Of a DNA stretch of 27,500 bases, positions 8,761 to 18,926 are shown one piece after another (within the stretch, counting starts at the first letter, position 1; the number at the start of each line of letters is the position of its first letter). A program made the translations under genes and the position numbers. The stretch is taken from the NCBI GenBank assembly GCA_963575745.1, contig CAUYUJ010007229.1, positions 1 to 27,500 on the forward strand, given 5' to 3'. Below the pieces are notes generated by a model. That model had not been told where the DNA came from. It worked only from the letters and a program-made list of their open reading frames with translations, and made no database searches. This DNA is from Prorocentrum cordatum. Lineage: Eukaryota; Sar; Dinophyceae; Prorocentrales; Prorocentraceae.

Positions 8761-11700
8761 TTATTCGGGCATCCCCGTTCCTGTGAACCCAGGTGGCCGC
8801 CTTGTGCCGTCAGGCAGTCCCTGCCTGGGGACGCGCCGCGGCTGCGGTGGGAAGTACCATTGACCCTGGTAACCTGCTTGCCCTGGTTGTGGAGGTTCCC
8901 CCCCGGGGCCTGAAGGCGCTCGGGGGGGTTCCTTAAGGTCGTGGAGGGCTGGCGCGTTGCCGAATTGGCGGGCAAGGATGTGCGGCGGCATCCCTGTGGC
9001 ACGGACGTCGAGCAGGCTGTGTGGACTGGGGGGATGGGGGCACCTGCTGGACAGGCAGCATGTGTCGGAGTCCCTGTTGTTGGTGCTGTATGCACACGTC
9101 CAACTGTTGCACGAGTAGTCCGTGGACCAGTCCATAAGTGTACGCAGTCCGCTGCGGGCGCAGTCTGGGCACGTTGGTTGGCCCGAGGTGCCGAGCTGCG
9201 TGTTGCGGCGAGCCGCACAGTACTGACAGCATTGGAATCGACACTGTAGGCAAGACCAGCGTCCTGGTAGAGGCGGGAGCGCATGCTCGTTTGTGCCTGG
9301 GTCGTCTGGGTGGGGTCGCGGGCGATCCCACAAGGGCCAGACGTCAGCGAACCAGGATTGGCCTGTAGTGCGGACAACCTCGGCGGGGAGGCGAGCGTCC
9401 TCGGCGTGGCACCTGATCCACTGGGGCCCCATGTCCGCTGGTACCATGACGGTGCGCCAGGTGTCGTCCGCCTTGACGTGGACTTGGGTCGGTGCCCAGA
9501 GCTTAGTAGTGGTGTCGCCGTGGTCGTGGTGGAGGATGACCCAGCCGTCCCGCCCCGCCACCGCAGGGTCTATAACGCGGTGGCCCATGACTGTCGTCCC
9601 CCACGGTAAGTAGGCGCCGTCGTGGTGATCACCAGGGTCGAGCCAGACCTCGATGCCAGGGGCATTGACACGGGTCCGCACATCACGGACGTGGTAGGCG
9701 AGGACGTGGTAGGCAGTCGGCTCCTCTTCCGTCTCAATGTGCTCCCACGTCTCGATGCCACTGTTGTCTGAGGTGGAATTTCCGCCACTCTGTCGTGACG
9801 AGCGAGAGGCAGATCGCCGTGGGCGGGCACGGCCTCGGGCGAGGGCGGCGGCCGCGCTGATGAGGGAAGGCGTACGGCGTTCGTCGGCTCCTGATGACGT
9901 CGATGAGCGGTCTGGACTGTGCGCCAGGGCTGTGCCTGACTTGTAAGTGCGTGGTGGGCCAGACGCGGCCCCAGGGCTGGAGCCGCTGGGGCGCGACCCG
10001 CGTGCGTCAGGATGCCCCCGCACGGGGACAGCTTGCAAGCCAGTGTACACCAGGTCGATGAGTGGTTTCGGGTCCAGCTGGAGCATGTGAAGCGAGACGC
10101 GTGGGCGGGGCTGGTTAGGGTCATCCCTGGTGGCTGCTTCAGTGTCGTAGTGCTGTTTGGCCCATACTCGCGCTGCCTCTGGCGAGTATAGTGCCTGCGG
10201 CGGTGGCCACGCTGCCGCGATGGCTGGTCTGCGCCTGGTGCTAGCTTCCTGGTCGTGAGCTTCAGCCGCCTCACGGAGATCTGGATGATCGTAGCCAGCG
10301 ATGTGAAGGGCGTGCGCGCAGTCGCCCATGCCATAGGCGTGTGGTAGGGCACGGCACCTGGAAGCAGCTTCTGTGGGGGCGCACCAGTCCATGCGGATGA
10401 GGAGGCTCAGGACCCGAGGGTAAATGAGGCGCGCTCCGTGGGCCTCCCCTTTCACGAAGTTGTGCCTGTTTTCCCCGCGCGGTGGTTGGGTGGCCTCGCA
10501 CATCCAGAGTGCGATGGGTCCCCACGCGAGGGTGTCGTCTTCGAGACTGTAGGGCGGGTGGGGCGGCATTGCGTACCACGCGGCCAGCGAAGGGTGCACG
10601 CTCGCGTACGTGCGGCCAACGTTGGTGCCAGTTCGGCCCTTCGCTTCACGGCGGGGACCTGGCAAGAGGTGCCCTCCACTGGCAGCAAGACGGGCCGCAA
10701 GGTCGCCGCGGGTCCCATGCCAGAAGACAGTGGGCGCGTCGGTGGTGGGTTGGCGGAGGTCCCACGTGAGGTATGGGAAGATTGTCTCGCCTGAGTTTCC
10801 GCCCGAGTCTTCCAGCACCCAAGTGAAGCGGTTCGGGGGCCTCTGCATGATGTCCGTCCACGGCCCCAGCGCTTGGAGTGTTGGATCATGGGTAAATCGA
10901 GGATGGTCGTGGAGTCGCAGAACGTCTTTGATGTCCTCTGTAGACACGCCACTGTTTCCAAGCGCAAAGCCGTTTTGATACAGGGCGTTAAGTATGCTCT
11001 TCGGCGGCACGGGGACCGCTGGGTCGCGCTGGATGGTGTTGCGTAAGTTGCGTGTCGGTGGCTTGAGGGCTGTGTAAGGCATACCAGGGCCTGAAGGCGC
11101 CTGGGGCCTGTGGGGTGATGCATAACGTGCTCGCCGTCGTGGTGGTTGGGTGTCCGCGTCGGGAGAGGAACCACGAGCATCAGCATGTCGGAAGATGGAC
11201 CACGGGCTATCGTGGGTGCACTCACGTGTTTCCCTTGCCTCGGTGTCGCTGTCGTGTGCTGTGGCATCCTCGTTAGTCGGTAGGTTACCGTATGCCGCGC
11301 CGCTTTTGGAGCCGTCTCGCAGAGACGGGCTGGTCGATCTTGGTGTGACAGACGAGGCTCGCGATACGGCGGCAGTGACTTCGACGATGGCGGCGGTGGT
11401 GGCGGTAGTGACATCGGCGACTGCGGCGGCAACTGCTGCGGCGTAGTGTTCCTGCAGCAGCGGATGTCGGAGTGCGTGCACGTGCTGGTCGTCGTGTTCG
11501 TCGGCGAGCGTGCACGGCATTGTGTATGTGGCCTCCTCACGCGGCCTCCTGCTCGGTTGGCAACAGCGGAGGCACCACTGGGCTGTGGATGAGTCCAGGG
11601 CCCGCGCACAGATGCGGGCTCCTACGTGTCCGACAGCTCCTTGGGCAAGAAGTTTGGCACCGACGAGTAGAAGACCACACACGACTCCACCCGTGGCAAT

Positions 11701-13737
11701 AGCCCCGAGCTTGCCGCTGGCCCATTTCAGGACACCCCCGAGGCCGACCCCGACTGCGGTGGCTCCGCCCGAGACGCTATCTCTGAGTTTGACGCTGGTC
11801 CATTTGAGAGTGGCCCACAATGCGGACGTGACGTTGTATGTCGTTGTGCGTCGGGATGTGGTGGGCACAGATGGGCCTGGTGCCGTCGCTTTGCGTCGTC
11901 GTCGTTGTCGGTAGCTGGGGTCTCGGCTCGGTGTCGGCAAGTACCCATCGATCTGGTCCTTGTACGGCATTGCTATCGCGATGGCGTACGTGGCCACAAA
12001 GAGGCAGATGAGGCAGCCACAATGTCGTGATGCCGCTGCGCTGTGCTGGGGCTCGTGGGAACCGCTGGCATCTGGGTACTCATCATCGATGGGGTCGTTG
12101 TCGATGTCGGCCTGCCAGTGGCCAATGACACTGGGGTTGGAGTCAGTCACGTTGTCACGGTGTACAGAGGTGAAGGGCGTGGTGCTGCCACCTGCGGTCT
12201 GGGGATGTCCAGGTCTAGCCAGTGCTGCAGCGGGGCTGAAGCCGCCACTGCACGGGCTGGCATGAGCTGGCGATGCAGTGGAATGGCTTGTCGCGTCGGC
12301 GGCAGTGACGCCTTCAGCGTCGTTGAGCTGTGCGCAGGGGTCGGCCTGAGCCGAGTTGTTGGGCGGACTGCTGTGCGACGAGGTGTGCCCTAAGTAGGGT
12401 TCACTGTCGCGGTCACGCTGGGCCGTGTCGCCTGGTGGTGTTGTGCCGTCGCGATCCTGGGTTTCCATGTCGTCCTGGCTATCGTCCACGTGGACCGAGC
12501 CCAGGGATATGTTGCTGATATCGTCCGACGCATGGAATGAGTCCAGGGGTGTGTCGCTGATGTCGCTGGCCGCGATGTGCTGAGGCAACCATGGTACGGG
12601 GTCGTCTGCGGCCTGATCACCCGTGGCGTGCTGGGCGAGGCCAGCTGGCGGTGGTGGGTTAAGCGGTTCCATCGGTGCCGCGGCGAGCTCTGCCTCCACA
12701 AGCGGCTGCATGTCTGTCGGGTGGTGCAGGATCGCATCGGCGAGGTACGCCAGGGCGTCTTGGTCGGGTGGGGGAAGGCCTCTTGGTAGTAAGGCGTGGG
12801 CCCGTGAGAGGTATGGCGGCAAAGGTGCCGTGAAAGCTTCTGGGCCGACAAGCTGGGCACGAGCACCCTGGCATTCCAGAAGGAGGCCAAAGTAACGGGT
12901 GGAATACTCGCGGCTGCCTTGGATAAGAGTGAGGTTGCGGTTTGTGCGCTGTCTGTCGAGGCCCGCTCTATACCAGATGTCCTCGCACATGTCGAGCGCG
13001 GTGAGCTGGCGCAGGGCGTCGGTTGTGTCCTCAGAATCCTCCTGGAAGAGGTGATCGTACTGTGGCAGATGAAGCGTCGCCAGGATGTACGGGACGCAGT
13101 CCTCGAGCCATGCCCAGAACACGTCCTGGTGGTCCTCACCTGGTGCCCACGCCGCAGCACACGGTATGAGCCGGGCACGAATCATCATCAGGTGCCAGAA
13201 AGCAGGGTCCTCCTCGGGTTCGCCCCTAGCGCACAGGGGGGTGGTGAGACCCGTGGGGCAATAGCGGGGCACGACAGCGGGGCTGAAGCCGCCACTGCGT
13301 GCCTGGCCTATATCAACGTCCCCGTCAAAGATCTGCTGCACCGCAGTCGAGGCCACGCTGGGGGTGGATTTCGATGCATGTGTCGTAGTTGACAAGGGCG
13401 TGCATGCGCTCACGATGGCGCCCAGCGGTCCGTTGCCGCACGGACCCGCGGCTACGGTGCTGTTCACGATCGGGTCCAAAATGGTGCAGTGATCGTACTT
13501 GTAGATGCTGTCATCGTAAAGGTAGAAAAGAGTCCCACGTTCAGCGTGTCGCAGGAAAAACTCACCTCCATGCTGGGGCGCACCGCCTGAAGACGGGTGT
13601 GCTCCAGCGAGCGAGGGGAGGGCCAGGCTGCAGGCAAGGCGCCACATGATGGCGAGGCCTGGCGGGCGGCGCGAGCGATGAGCCAAAAGCTGCATGTCAG
13701 CACGCATCCTCAGATACCCCTGCATGCTCATGTACAT
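8761..13737 (-). CDS. ORF2: large secreted/membrane-like protein with ART-like region
   Basis: The frame is open from the stop of ORF1 (13909) to a TAA at 8763-8761. The first in-frame ATG is at 13737. A second ATG at 13647 begins a classic signal-peptide pattern, MWRLACSLALPSLAGA then HPSS. The next ~1,000 residues are mainly disordered, with acidic Ser/Asp stretches and two SGGFSPA peptides. Hydrophobic segments lie at about 12023-11965 and 11708-11645. A globular region follows, with VFWHGTRGDLAARLAASGG (about 10730-10680) and RTYASVH (about 10610). It resembles the H-Y core of PARP/ART-fold ADP-ribosyltransferases; a catalytic Glu was not fixed. The C-terminal part (about 9262-9035) is Cys-rich with CxxC pairs (CLQC, CQYC, CPDC), suggesting zinc binding. 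There are no frameshifts over 1,659 codons. Host gene, virus or mobile element cannot be distinguished. Confidence 0.6.
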   Translation of the reverse strand: MYMSMQGYLRMRADMQLLAHRSRRPPGLAIMWRLACSLALPSLAGAHPSSGGAPQHGGEFFLRHAERGTLFYLYDDSIYKYDHCTILDPIVNSTVAAGPCGNGPLGAIVSACTPLSTTTHASKSTPSVASTAVQQIFDGDVDIGQARSGGFSPAVVPRYCPTGLTTPLCARGEPEEDPAFWHLMMIRARLIPCAAAWAPGEDHQDVFWAWLEDCVPYILATLHLPQYDHLFQEDSEDTTDALRQLTALDMCEDIWYRAGLDRQRTNRNLTLIQGSREYSTRYFGLLLECQGARAQLVGPEAFTAPLPPYLSRAHALLPRGLPPPDQDALAYLADAILHHPTDMQPLVEAELAAAPMEPLNPPPPAGLAQHATGDQAADDPVPWLPQHIAASDISDTPLDSFHASDDISNISLGSVHVDDSQDDMETQDRDGTTPPGDTAQRDRDSEPYLGHTSSHSSPPNNSAQADPCAQLNDAEGVTAADATSHSTASPAHASPCSGGFSPAAALARPGHPQTAGGSTTPFTSVHRDNVTDSNPSVIGHWQADIDNDPIDDEYPDASGSHEPQHSAAASRHCGCLICLFVATYAIAIAMPYKDQIDGYLPTPSRDPSYRQRRRRKATAPGPSVPTTSRRTTTYNVTSALWATLKWTSVKLRDSVSGGATAVGVGLGGVLKWASGKLGAIATGGVVCGLLLVGAKLLAQGAVGHVGARICARALDSSTAQWCLRCCQPSRRPREEATYTMPCTLADEHDDQHVHALRHPLLQEHYAAAVAAAVADVTTATTAAIVEVTAAVSRASSVTPRSTSPSLRDGSKSGAAYGNLPTNEDATAHDSDTEARETRECTHDSPWSIFRHADARGSSPDADTQPPRRRARYASPHRPQAPSGPGMPYTALKPPTRNLRNTIQRDPAVPVPPKSILNALYQNGFALGNSGVSTEDIKDVLRLHDHPRFTHDPTLQALGPWTDIMQRPPNRFTWVLEDSGGNSGETIFPYLTWDLRQPTTDAPTVFWHGTRGDLAARLAASGGHLLPGPRREAKGRTGTNVGRTYASVHPSLAAWYAMPPHPPYSLEDDTLAWGPIALWMCEATQPPRGENRHNFVKGEAHGARLIYPRVLSLLIRMDWCAPTEAASRCRALPHAYGMGDCAHALHIAGYDHPDLREAAEAHDQEASTRRRPAIAAAWPPPQALYSPEAARVWAKQHYDTEAATRDDPNQPRPRVSLHMLQLDPKPLIDLVYTGLQAVPVRGHPDARGSRPSGSSPGAASGPPRTYKSGTALAHSPDRSSTSSGADERRTPSLISAAAALARGRARPRRSASRSSRQSGGNSTSDNSGIETWEHIETEEEPTAYHVLAYHVRDVRTRVNAPGIEVWLDPGDHHDGAYLPWGTTVMGHRVIDPAVAGRDGWVILHHDHGDTTTKLWAPTQVHVKADDTWRTVMVPADMGPQWIRCHAEDARLPAEVVRTTGQSWFADVWPLWDRPRPHPDDPGTNEHALPPLPGRWSCLQCRFQCCQYCAARRNTQLGTSGQPTCPDCARSGLRTLMDWSTDYSCNSWTCAYSTNNRDSDTCCLSSRCPHPPSPHSLLDVRATGMPPHILARQFGNAPALHDLKEPPRAPSGPGGEPPQPGQAGYQGQWYFPPQPRRVPRQGLPDGTRRPPGFTGTGMPE
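9035..9262 (-). other. Cys-rich zinc-binding-like cluster in ORF2
   Basis: The coded segment carries CLQC, CC, CQYC, CPDC and later C-C pairs with a CCLSSRC stretch within about 75 residues. The paired CxxC spacing suggests zinc coordination. It resembles no specific finger class that I can name. Confidence 0.5.
10380..10740 (-). other. ADP-ribosyltransferase/PARP-like domain in ORF2
   Basis: The coded segment has the His-Gly-Thr strand typical of PARP-type ADP-ribosyltransferases (FWHGT, 10725-10711). A following helix (DLAARLAASGG), a glycine/basic loop and a Tyr-Ser pair (TYASVHPSLAAWYA, about 10610-10570) then match the H-then-Y order of that fold. Similar HGT domains are common in dinoflagellate proteins. 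The third active-site residue (Glu) could not be placed confidently, so enzymatic activity is uncertain. Confidence 0.4.
12228..12260 (-). repeat. GGFSPA-coding repeat, copy 1 (ORF2)
   Basis: The core 12228-12251 is identical over 24 bases to 13275-13298. Its right flank ACGGGCTGGC is shared with the copy at 14777. It codes SGGFSPA in the ORF2 frame. The centre GGCTGAAGCC is a short inverted repeat. Confidence 0.8.
13275..13298 (-). repeat. GGFSPA-coding repeat, copy 2 (ORF2)
   Basis: An exact 24-base match to 12228-12251. It codes SGGFSPA in the same frame, about 115 residues after the predicted signal peptide of ORF2. Confidence 0.8.
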
Positions 13738-13908
13738 TGCAACAATCACTCCCCCTGCAAGATGACGGGTGTCCCTACACCAGGTAGCTTGCACGTGCTG
13801 CTGCCAAAACTGACATGATATGACAAGAAAGAGATACGACGCGAAGAGAGAAGAGATGCCTCTGAAGGCGCTTCCTCGGAGGGCTGAGGCAGGCTCTCTG
13901 AGGCACCT

Positions 13909-16479
13909 TCAATAGGGTTCCTGAGTGACCCGACCCTTGTCTTTGCCTTTGTCAGCCCCTGGGGGCCCCGTCCCTGGGGTGACCTGGCCTGGCTGGTCAA
14001 TCCACCCGCAGACAGCCACGGGATCGGCAACTGATGCAGCTTCCTCCTTTTTTGTTTCGAGAGTGGCCACCTGTGGCAGGTGGATGGTGCCCCCCGTGAG
14101 GTGCCCGAGGAGGGCCTGGATGTCGCCACGCAGTGCAGCAGCTTCGGTGTTTGCCGTCTGTTGCTGGGTGACGACGGTGGCAAGCCCTCGTTCCAAACCT
14201 GAAACGTGCTCCGTGAGTGTGGCCTGGGATGAGAGAACGCCCGCAAGCTGAACCTGCATGTTATCCACCGTGTTGGCAAGCAGCTCGTGCTGTTGTTCCA
14301 TGTGTTGGATGCGGGTCGTGGCGGCATCTGGCAGTTTAGGGGCCGTTGCGAAGCGTTCGCCGAAGGTGTTGAGTTCGCGAGATGCCACGCTGAATTCATC
14401 ACCTGATGAGAGGATCTCGACGTCGTCAGCGTCGCCTGGTACCTCGGCGGCTGTGGCAGCGTCCCCTTCCGTGTGGCCCCCGCCTTCAGATGCCACCGTG
14501 CCAAGCTGCGGGTCATGACCACCTGATCCTTGGACGGCCGTCCGCTCGGCAGCTCCATCCGTGCCGTGCGGGGGTGCAGAGGAGCTGCGGCCTGGGGCGC
14601 CGTGTGATCTTGCGTGCGGCGTGGCGTCGCGTTTCCCACTGGAGGATCGGTGGCGCTTGGCTAAAGGCTCCTCCTTGGGTATCAGTAGCGGTGCGACGCC
14701 CTTGCCTTTGGGCGTGGCAGTCATGAGGTCGTGGAGGTAAGGGCTCTGGGCCGCTTTGGTGAGTAGTGTGCCAGTGGCGGGGCTGAAGCCGCCACCACGG
14801 GCTGGCGGCGTCACAGGCTCTGTGATAGTGGTAGGGGTGACAATGGTAACGTTGTCCCTCTTCGGCGCCACCTCAGCCAGCGGGGCCTCGGTGATGCTCC
14901 ACGGGATGGGGCACCCTGCGACCTGTACCGTATATGTGGGTGGGGGACGATGGGCGCGCACTAAGGCAAACTGAGCCGAAGTGGCTGGGTCCCAGGCGGT
15001 GTGGTAGACCTCACAGTCCCATTTGACGGACGGGCCCGTGAGAGTCTTAGCGAGCTGGGTCAGCGTGGCGTGGCGTGCCGCAATGCCAGTGATGCGGTAT
15101 CGCGTCTTGGCGAGGGTGGCTTCGCAGCCACGGATGCTGACGGCAGCAGCCTTGGCGGCGTCTGACCCTCGTGCAACACGGATCCCCAATAAGCCTGACT
15201 TGCCGTGCCTGACGACTCCAAGGGCCTTGAAATCCACCGACTTCTGGAACGCATCTGCCATCGTGATGGGCTGGTCCTCAGGGAACCACACGGTCTGGTA
15301 CTTGTCTGCAGTGGGCTCGTCTGCACCTACGTTGCTGAGGTCGTAGGTGGCGCCGAGTTGCCCTGAACCCGCCAAGACCTTGTCAACCGCTTGAAGACTG
15401 ACGCCGAAGGTGGCAGCCAGGGACCTCTTTCCGACGCCCGATCCATACCTGCCTAGGCTTTTGCAGGGTTCGAGGATGGTGACGGCTTTAAAGTTGCCGT
15501 GGAAGAGGGCCTTGAAGGTGTCCTGGAGCTGACTATCGAGCTCCTGGCGGCGAGCGTCTTTCTTGGACTCCCTGTGCTTTTGGTTTTGGCGCGCCTTGTC
15601 CTGTGGAGCGGAGTCCCTTCGGAAAGGACCCTTGGCGCGTGGACCACCGTTCACGGGGGCACCTCCCGAGAACTGATCCTCGAAGGCCTGATGCATGGAG
15701 GGGACTGCGGCGATGGCCTCGGTTTCATGTATGGTCACCCGAATCCAGCATACGTGGTCGGCAGGGTCGATGGTGGCGACGGCTACTTTTTCCGTGCAGG
15801 CGACTTCCTTGGTGCCCAGCTGGTACACGGTCACGGGGACGTGCGTGTGGACCACTTTGGGCGCCTTGGGGTGACGCTTCAGCACGGGGACGGCGAGCTC
15901 GGTACCGACGTAGTTATCGTTTTTTGGGCCCATGACAGCAATCGCAAGCTGACCCGTGGTACGCTTACCCTGCTCGAGGTGGTGTTGCAGCAGCCGTTCA
16001 CCGCTCTCGTAGTCGTGGAGGCTGATACTGGGCTTGTACGTCTTGCCGTCGTCAAGTGATGCGGGTTCGGCAAGGACTGGGACCTTCCAGAAGGCCGGGT
16101 CCAAGGCAATGAATTGGGCGTCCGCAGCCTGAAGACGTGCGGACGCAACTGGTGGGTGTGATGTGTCACCACCAATGCGCTTAGGCTTGCTGCGCTGGTG
16201 GTGATCCAGCGTGTAGCTGATCTGGTTGGCGGCACACATGCGGATCAAGGCACTGCCGAGCTTCTTTGTGTTGGTCTTGTGCATGTCGTACGTGGCCTGC
16301 AGCTCGTCCGCGTTCAGCTCGGCGAGCCCGTTGTATGCGGCCGTGGGGCGGTCAGACCCCGCTTGCTTGAAAGCTGCGATGCAGTCCTGCTTGCGTTGGA
16401 GGAGAGACCCTTCAGCAGCAGGACGTGAGCTCGGCGGCTGCTTGGAAGAGCGACGGCGCTCCGGCTTACCGGGGGCCAT
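13909..16479 (-). CDS. ORF1: basic, coiled-coil protein, LINE ORF1-like
   Basis: It starts at an ATG at 16479-16477 (MAPGKPERRRSSKQPP) and ends at a TGA (13911-13909), 856 codons without a break. The N-terminus is basic. A Lys/Arg-rich patch follows at about 15640-15530. A folded region includes FPEDQPITMADAFQ and a KWDCEVYHTAW to RAHRPPPTY stretch (about 15025-14940); this W-x-V then PPP pattern recalls RNA-binding regions of dinoflagellate LINE ORF1 proteins, from memory. A GGGFSPA peptide lies at about 14790. Then come a disordered acidic stretch and a coiled coil (about 14320-14120: QHMEQQHELLANTVDNMQVQ and following heptads). Such a coiled coil would suit a self-assembling nucleic-acid chaperone. 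ORF2 follows in the same frame. The 150 bases 5' of the ATG, up to the GA tract, are probably leader. Confidence 0.6.
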   Translation of the reverse strand: MAPGKPERRRSSKQPPSSRPAAEGSLLQRKQDCIAAFKQAGSDRPTAAYNGLAELNADELQATYDMHKTNTKKLGSALIRMCAANQISYTLDHHQRSKPKRIGGDTSHPPVASARLQAADAQFIALDPAFWKVPVLAEPASLDDGKTYKPSISLHDYESGERLLQHHLEQGKRTTGQLAIAVMGPKNDNYVGTELAVPVLKRHPKAPKVVHTHVPVTVYQLGTKEVACTEKVAVATIDPADHVCWIRVTIHETEAIAAVPSMHQAFEDQFSGGAPVNGGPRAKGPFRRDSAPQDKARQNQKHRESKKDARRQELDSQLQDTFKALFHGNFKAVTILEPCKSLGRYGSGVGKRSLAATFGVSLQAVDKVLAGSGQLGATYDLSNVGADEPTADKYQTVWFPEDQPITMADAFQKSVDFKALGVVRHGKSGLLGIRVARGSDAAKAAAVSIRGCEATLAKTRYRITGIAARHATLTQLAKTLTGPSVKWDCEVYHTAWDPATSAQFALVRAHRPPPTYTVQVAGCPIPWSITEAPLAEVAPKRDNVTIVTPTTITEPVTPPARGGGFSPATGTLLTKAAQSPYLHDLMTATPKGKGVAPLLIPKEEPLAKRHRSSSGKRDATPHARSHGAPGRSSSAPPHGTDGAAERTAVQGSGGHDPQLGTVASEGGGHTEGDAATAAEVPGDADDVEILSSGDEFSVASRELNTFGERFATAPKLPDAATTRIQHMEQQHELLANTVDNMQVQLAGVLSSQATLTEHVSGLERGLATVVTQQQTANTEAAALRGDIQALLGHLTGGTIHLPQVATLETKKEEAASVADPVAVCGWIDQPGQVTPGTGPPGADKGKDKGRVTQEPY
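14777..14806 (-). repeat. GGFSPA-coding repeat, copy 3 (ORF1)
   Basis: It shares the 19-base core with copies 1 and 2 and, after a 2-base gap, the flank ACGGGCTGGC with copy 1. It codes GGGFSPA in ORF1. A shorter related 13-base match occurs near 7827 in ORF3, where ORF3's frame does not read GGFSPA. Confidence 0.75.
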
Positions 16480-16629
16480 TGCGGCGGGCGCTCTGGTGGG
16501 GAGAGAGGTGACGCGAATCAGTAGGGCCCTGCTGGGACCCCTCCGGTCTCGCGAGGCCTGGGAGTCTGACTCCGAGGCGGGGCGCTTCGCGTCGCGGCTG
16601 CGGTCTGAGCGCAGGGCACTCTCGAGCCG

Positions 16630-17488
<859 letters not shown>

Positions 17489-17642
17489 AGACGGGAAGGG
17501 ACGAGAGCGAGATGAATCGTCGACGCTCTCTCTCCCGCGCTGGGCGAATCCCGGCGCGCCGTCTCCTGCCCGGCAAGTGCGCGGAACCATGGCGGGGCCG
17601 CTTTCGCGCCCGGCGGCCCCGCGGCGCCCGCGGGCCCAAAGT

Positions 17643-18735
17643 TTACCGGCCGAGGCAATCTGCAGGATTACTCCCAGACGGCACGTAGCGAAATTCCACC
17701 GCCGCCTGGGAGCGGGCCACGGCGTGCCAGCACGCGCCCGCCATGGAATTGAGGTCTGTCTCTTGGACCAGCCCGAGACGAGGACGTCGGACGCGGCGGC
17801 GTTGTCGACCAAAAATAATACACGCGCCGAACGAAGCTCGGGCCCCCAAGTCTGCCACGCGGCCGCGGAGGCCAGGAGTGCGAAAGCGTTGACCTGCATT
17901 TTGACACCAAATAGCTGGCGTAGCCACCTGCGAGGTCCGAATCCCATGGCATACTCTCGAGAACCTGATTGACGCCAGAAAACACCGACCCCGTCGCCTC
18001 CGTCGCCGACCGCGTCGGCATGCACCAACACATCGAACAAAGGCTGCGCCAGCTCCGCCGCCACGCGGCCCATGCTGGGGCAGGCCTCTAGCAAAGCAGC
18101 CCACCAAGCGCGATCGCAACCGCTTCGTGAGGTCCCAGGGCCCATGGGAAGACTGGCGCCAAAACAGCGGCCTGATGCAAGAACAACCCACCCGACCGAA
18201 CGCCCGCGCACGCGCGAAATTGAGGCGGCCAGCAAATTTTCCCGCCGAGGCGGGGGGAAGGGGGCCTACGGCCAGGGGCTCTTCAATTTCGCGACGCCAC
18301 TCTGCGGCCCCGCGCGGGTGGAGGCGCCACTCCACGCCCTGTCGGGCGACAGACGCAGCGCAGCCGAGCAAGTTCATGCACGCGCACATGCCCCCTGACT
18401 TCCCCGGGTCTGCGTCCCAACCTAACAGGGGCATCAGCTCCTGGAGCGCCAGCTTGGCGCGCTGCGCGCGCGGCTGCAGGTCCACCATGCAAGCGTCATC
18501 GACGTGCACATAACGGATGAGCTTAAATTCCCCCACCGCAACTGTCTCGATGGCCTGCGCGCAACACCACCGCGCGAACACGCCCCCGAGGGCCCCGGGC
18601 GGTCGAGTCAACACTTCAGACACCTTCCATTCGCATGGTCCGCATCCCAGACCGAGCACCACATCGGCCAACACTGCCTCGGGCTGGGGCGCACTGTTTT
18701 GAAAGCGTCAACGAAATCGTCCTTCCCGAGAAGAA
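17643..18735 (-). pseudogene. Reverse transcriptase/RNase H, frameshifted
   Basis: RT motif A appears as KDDFVDAFKTV (18724-18692) in one frame. A frameshift follows before about 18674. Motif B-like LGLGCGPCEWKVSEVL and motif C YVHVDDACMV (about 18520-18490) are in the second frame. The thumb-like AGKFAGRLNFARARAFGRVG region comes next (about 18240-18180). The RNase H start, VLVHADAVGDGGDGVGVFW (about 18035-17980), and LVDNAAASDVLVSG (about 17815-17770) return to the first frame. The end, FRYVPSGSNPADCLGR, then a stop at about 17643 is in the second. Both catalytic Asp pairs are visible, but at least three frame changes make it non-functional. GKFAGRLNFA and NPADxxxR endings are typical of DIRS-type RT/RNase H. 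Confidence 0.7.
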
Positions 18736-18926
18736 TCCCCAGGGGCCCGCGGGCGGGTTGCGGCGCAAGCCGCGCAGCAGAGCAAACGCGGCGCGAGACA
18801 AATGGTCGCGCATATCATTCCACGCGCGCTGTCGCGAACGCGCAGGCGTTGACGCCGTTTTTCTTGAAATTGATAATTTTCCGGATTTTGCGCACGCCCT
18901 CTCGACGCTCGCCAACGCCGAACCGT

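Noticed and set aside
8941-9613. Plus-strand frames opposite ORF2
   Set aside because: They are shadows of ORF2 in GC-rich DNA, with Gly/Val/Arg bias and no motifs.
13470-13500. CCATTTTGG block in ORF2 as a spliced-leader relic
   Set aside because: Only nine bases match and the flanks do not.
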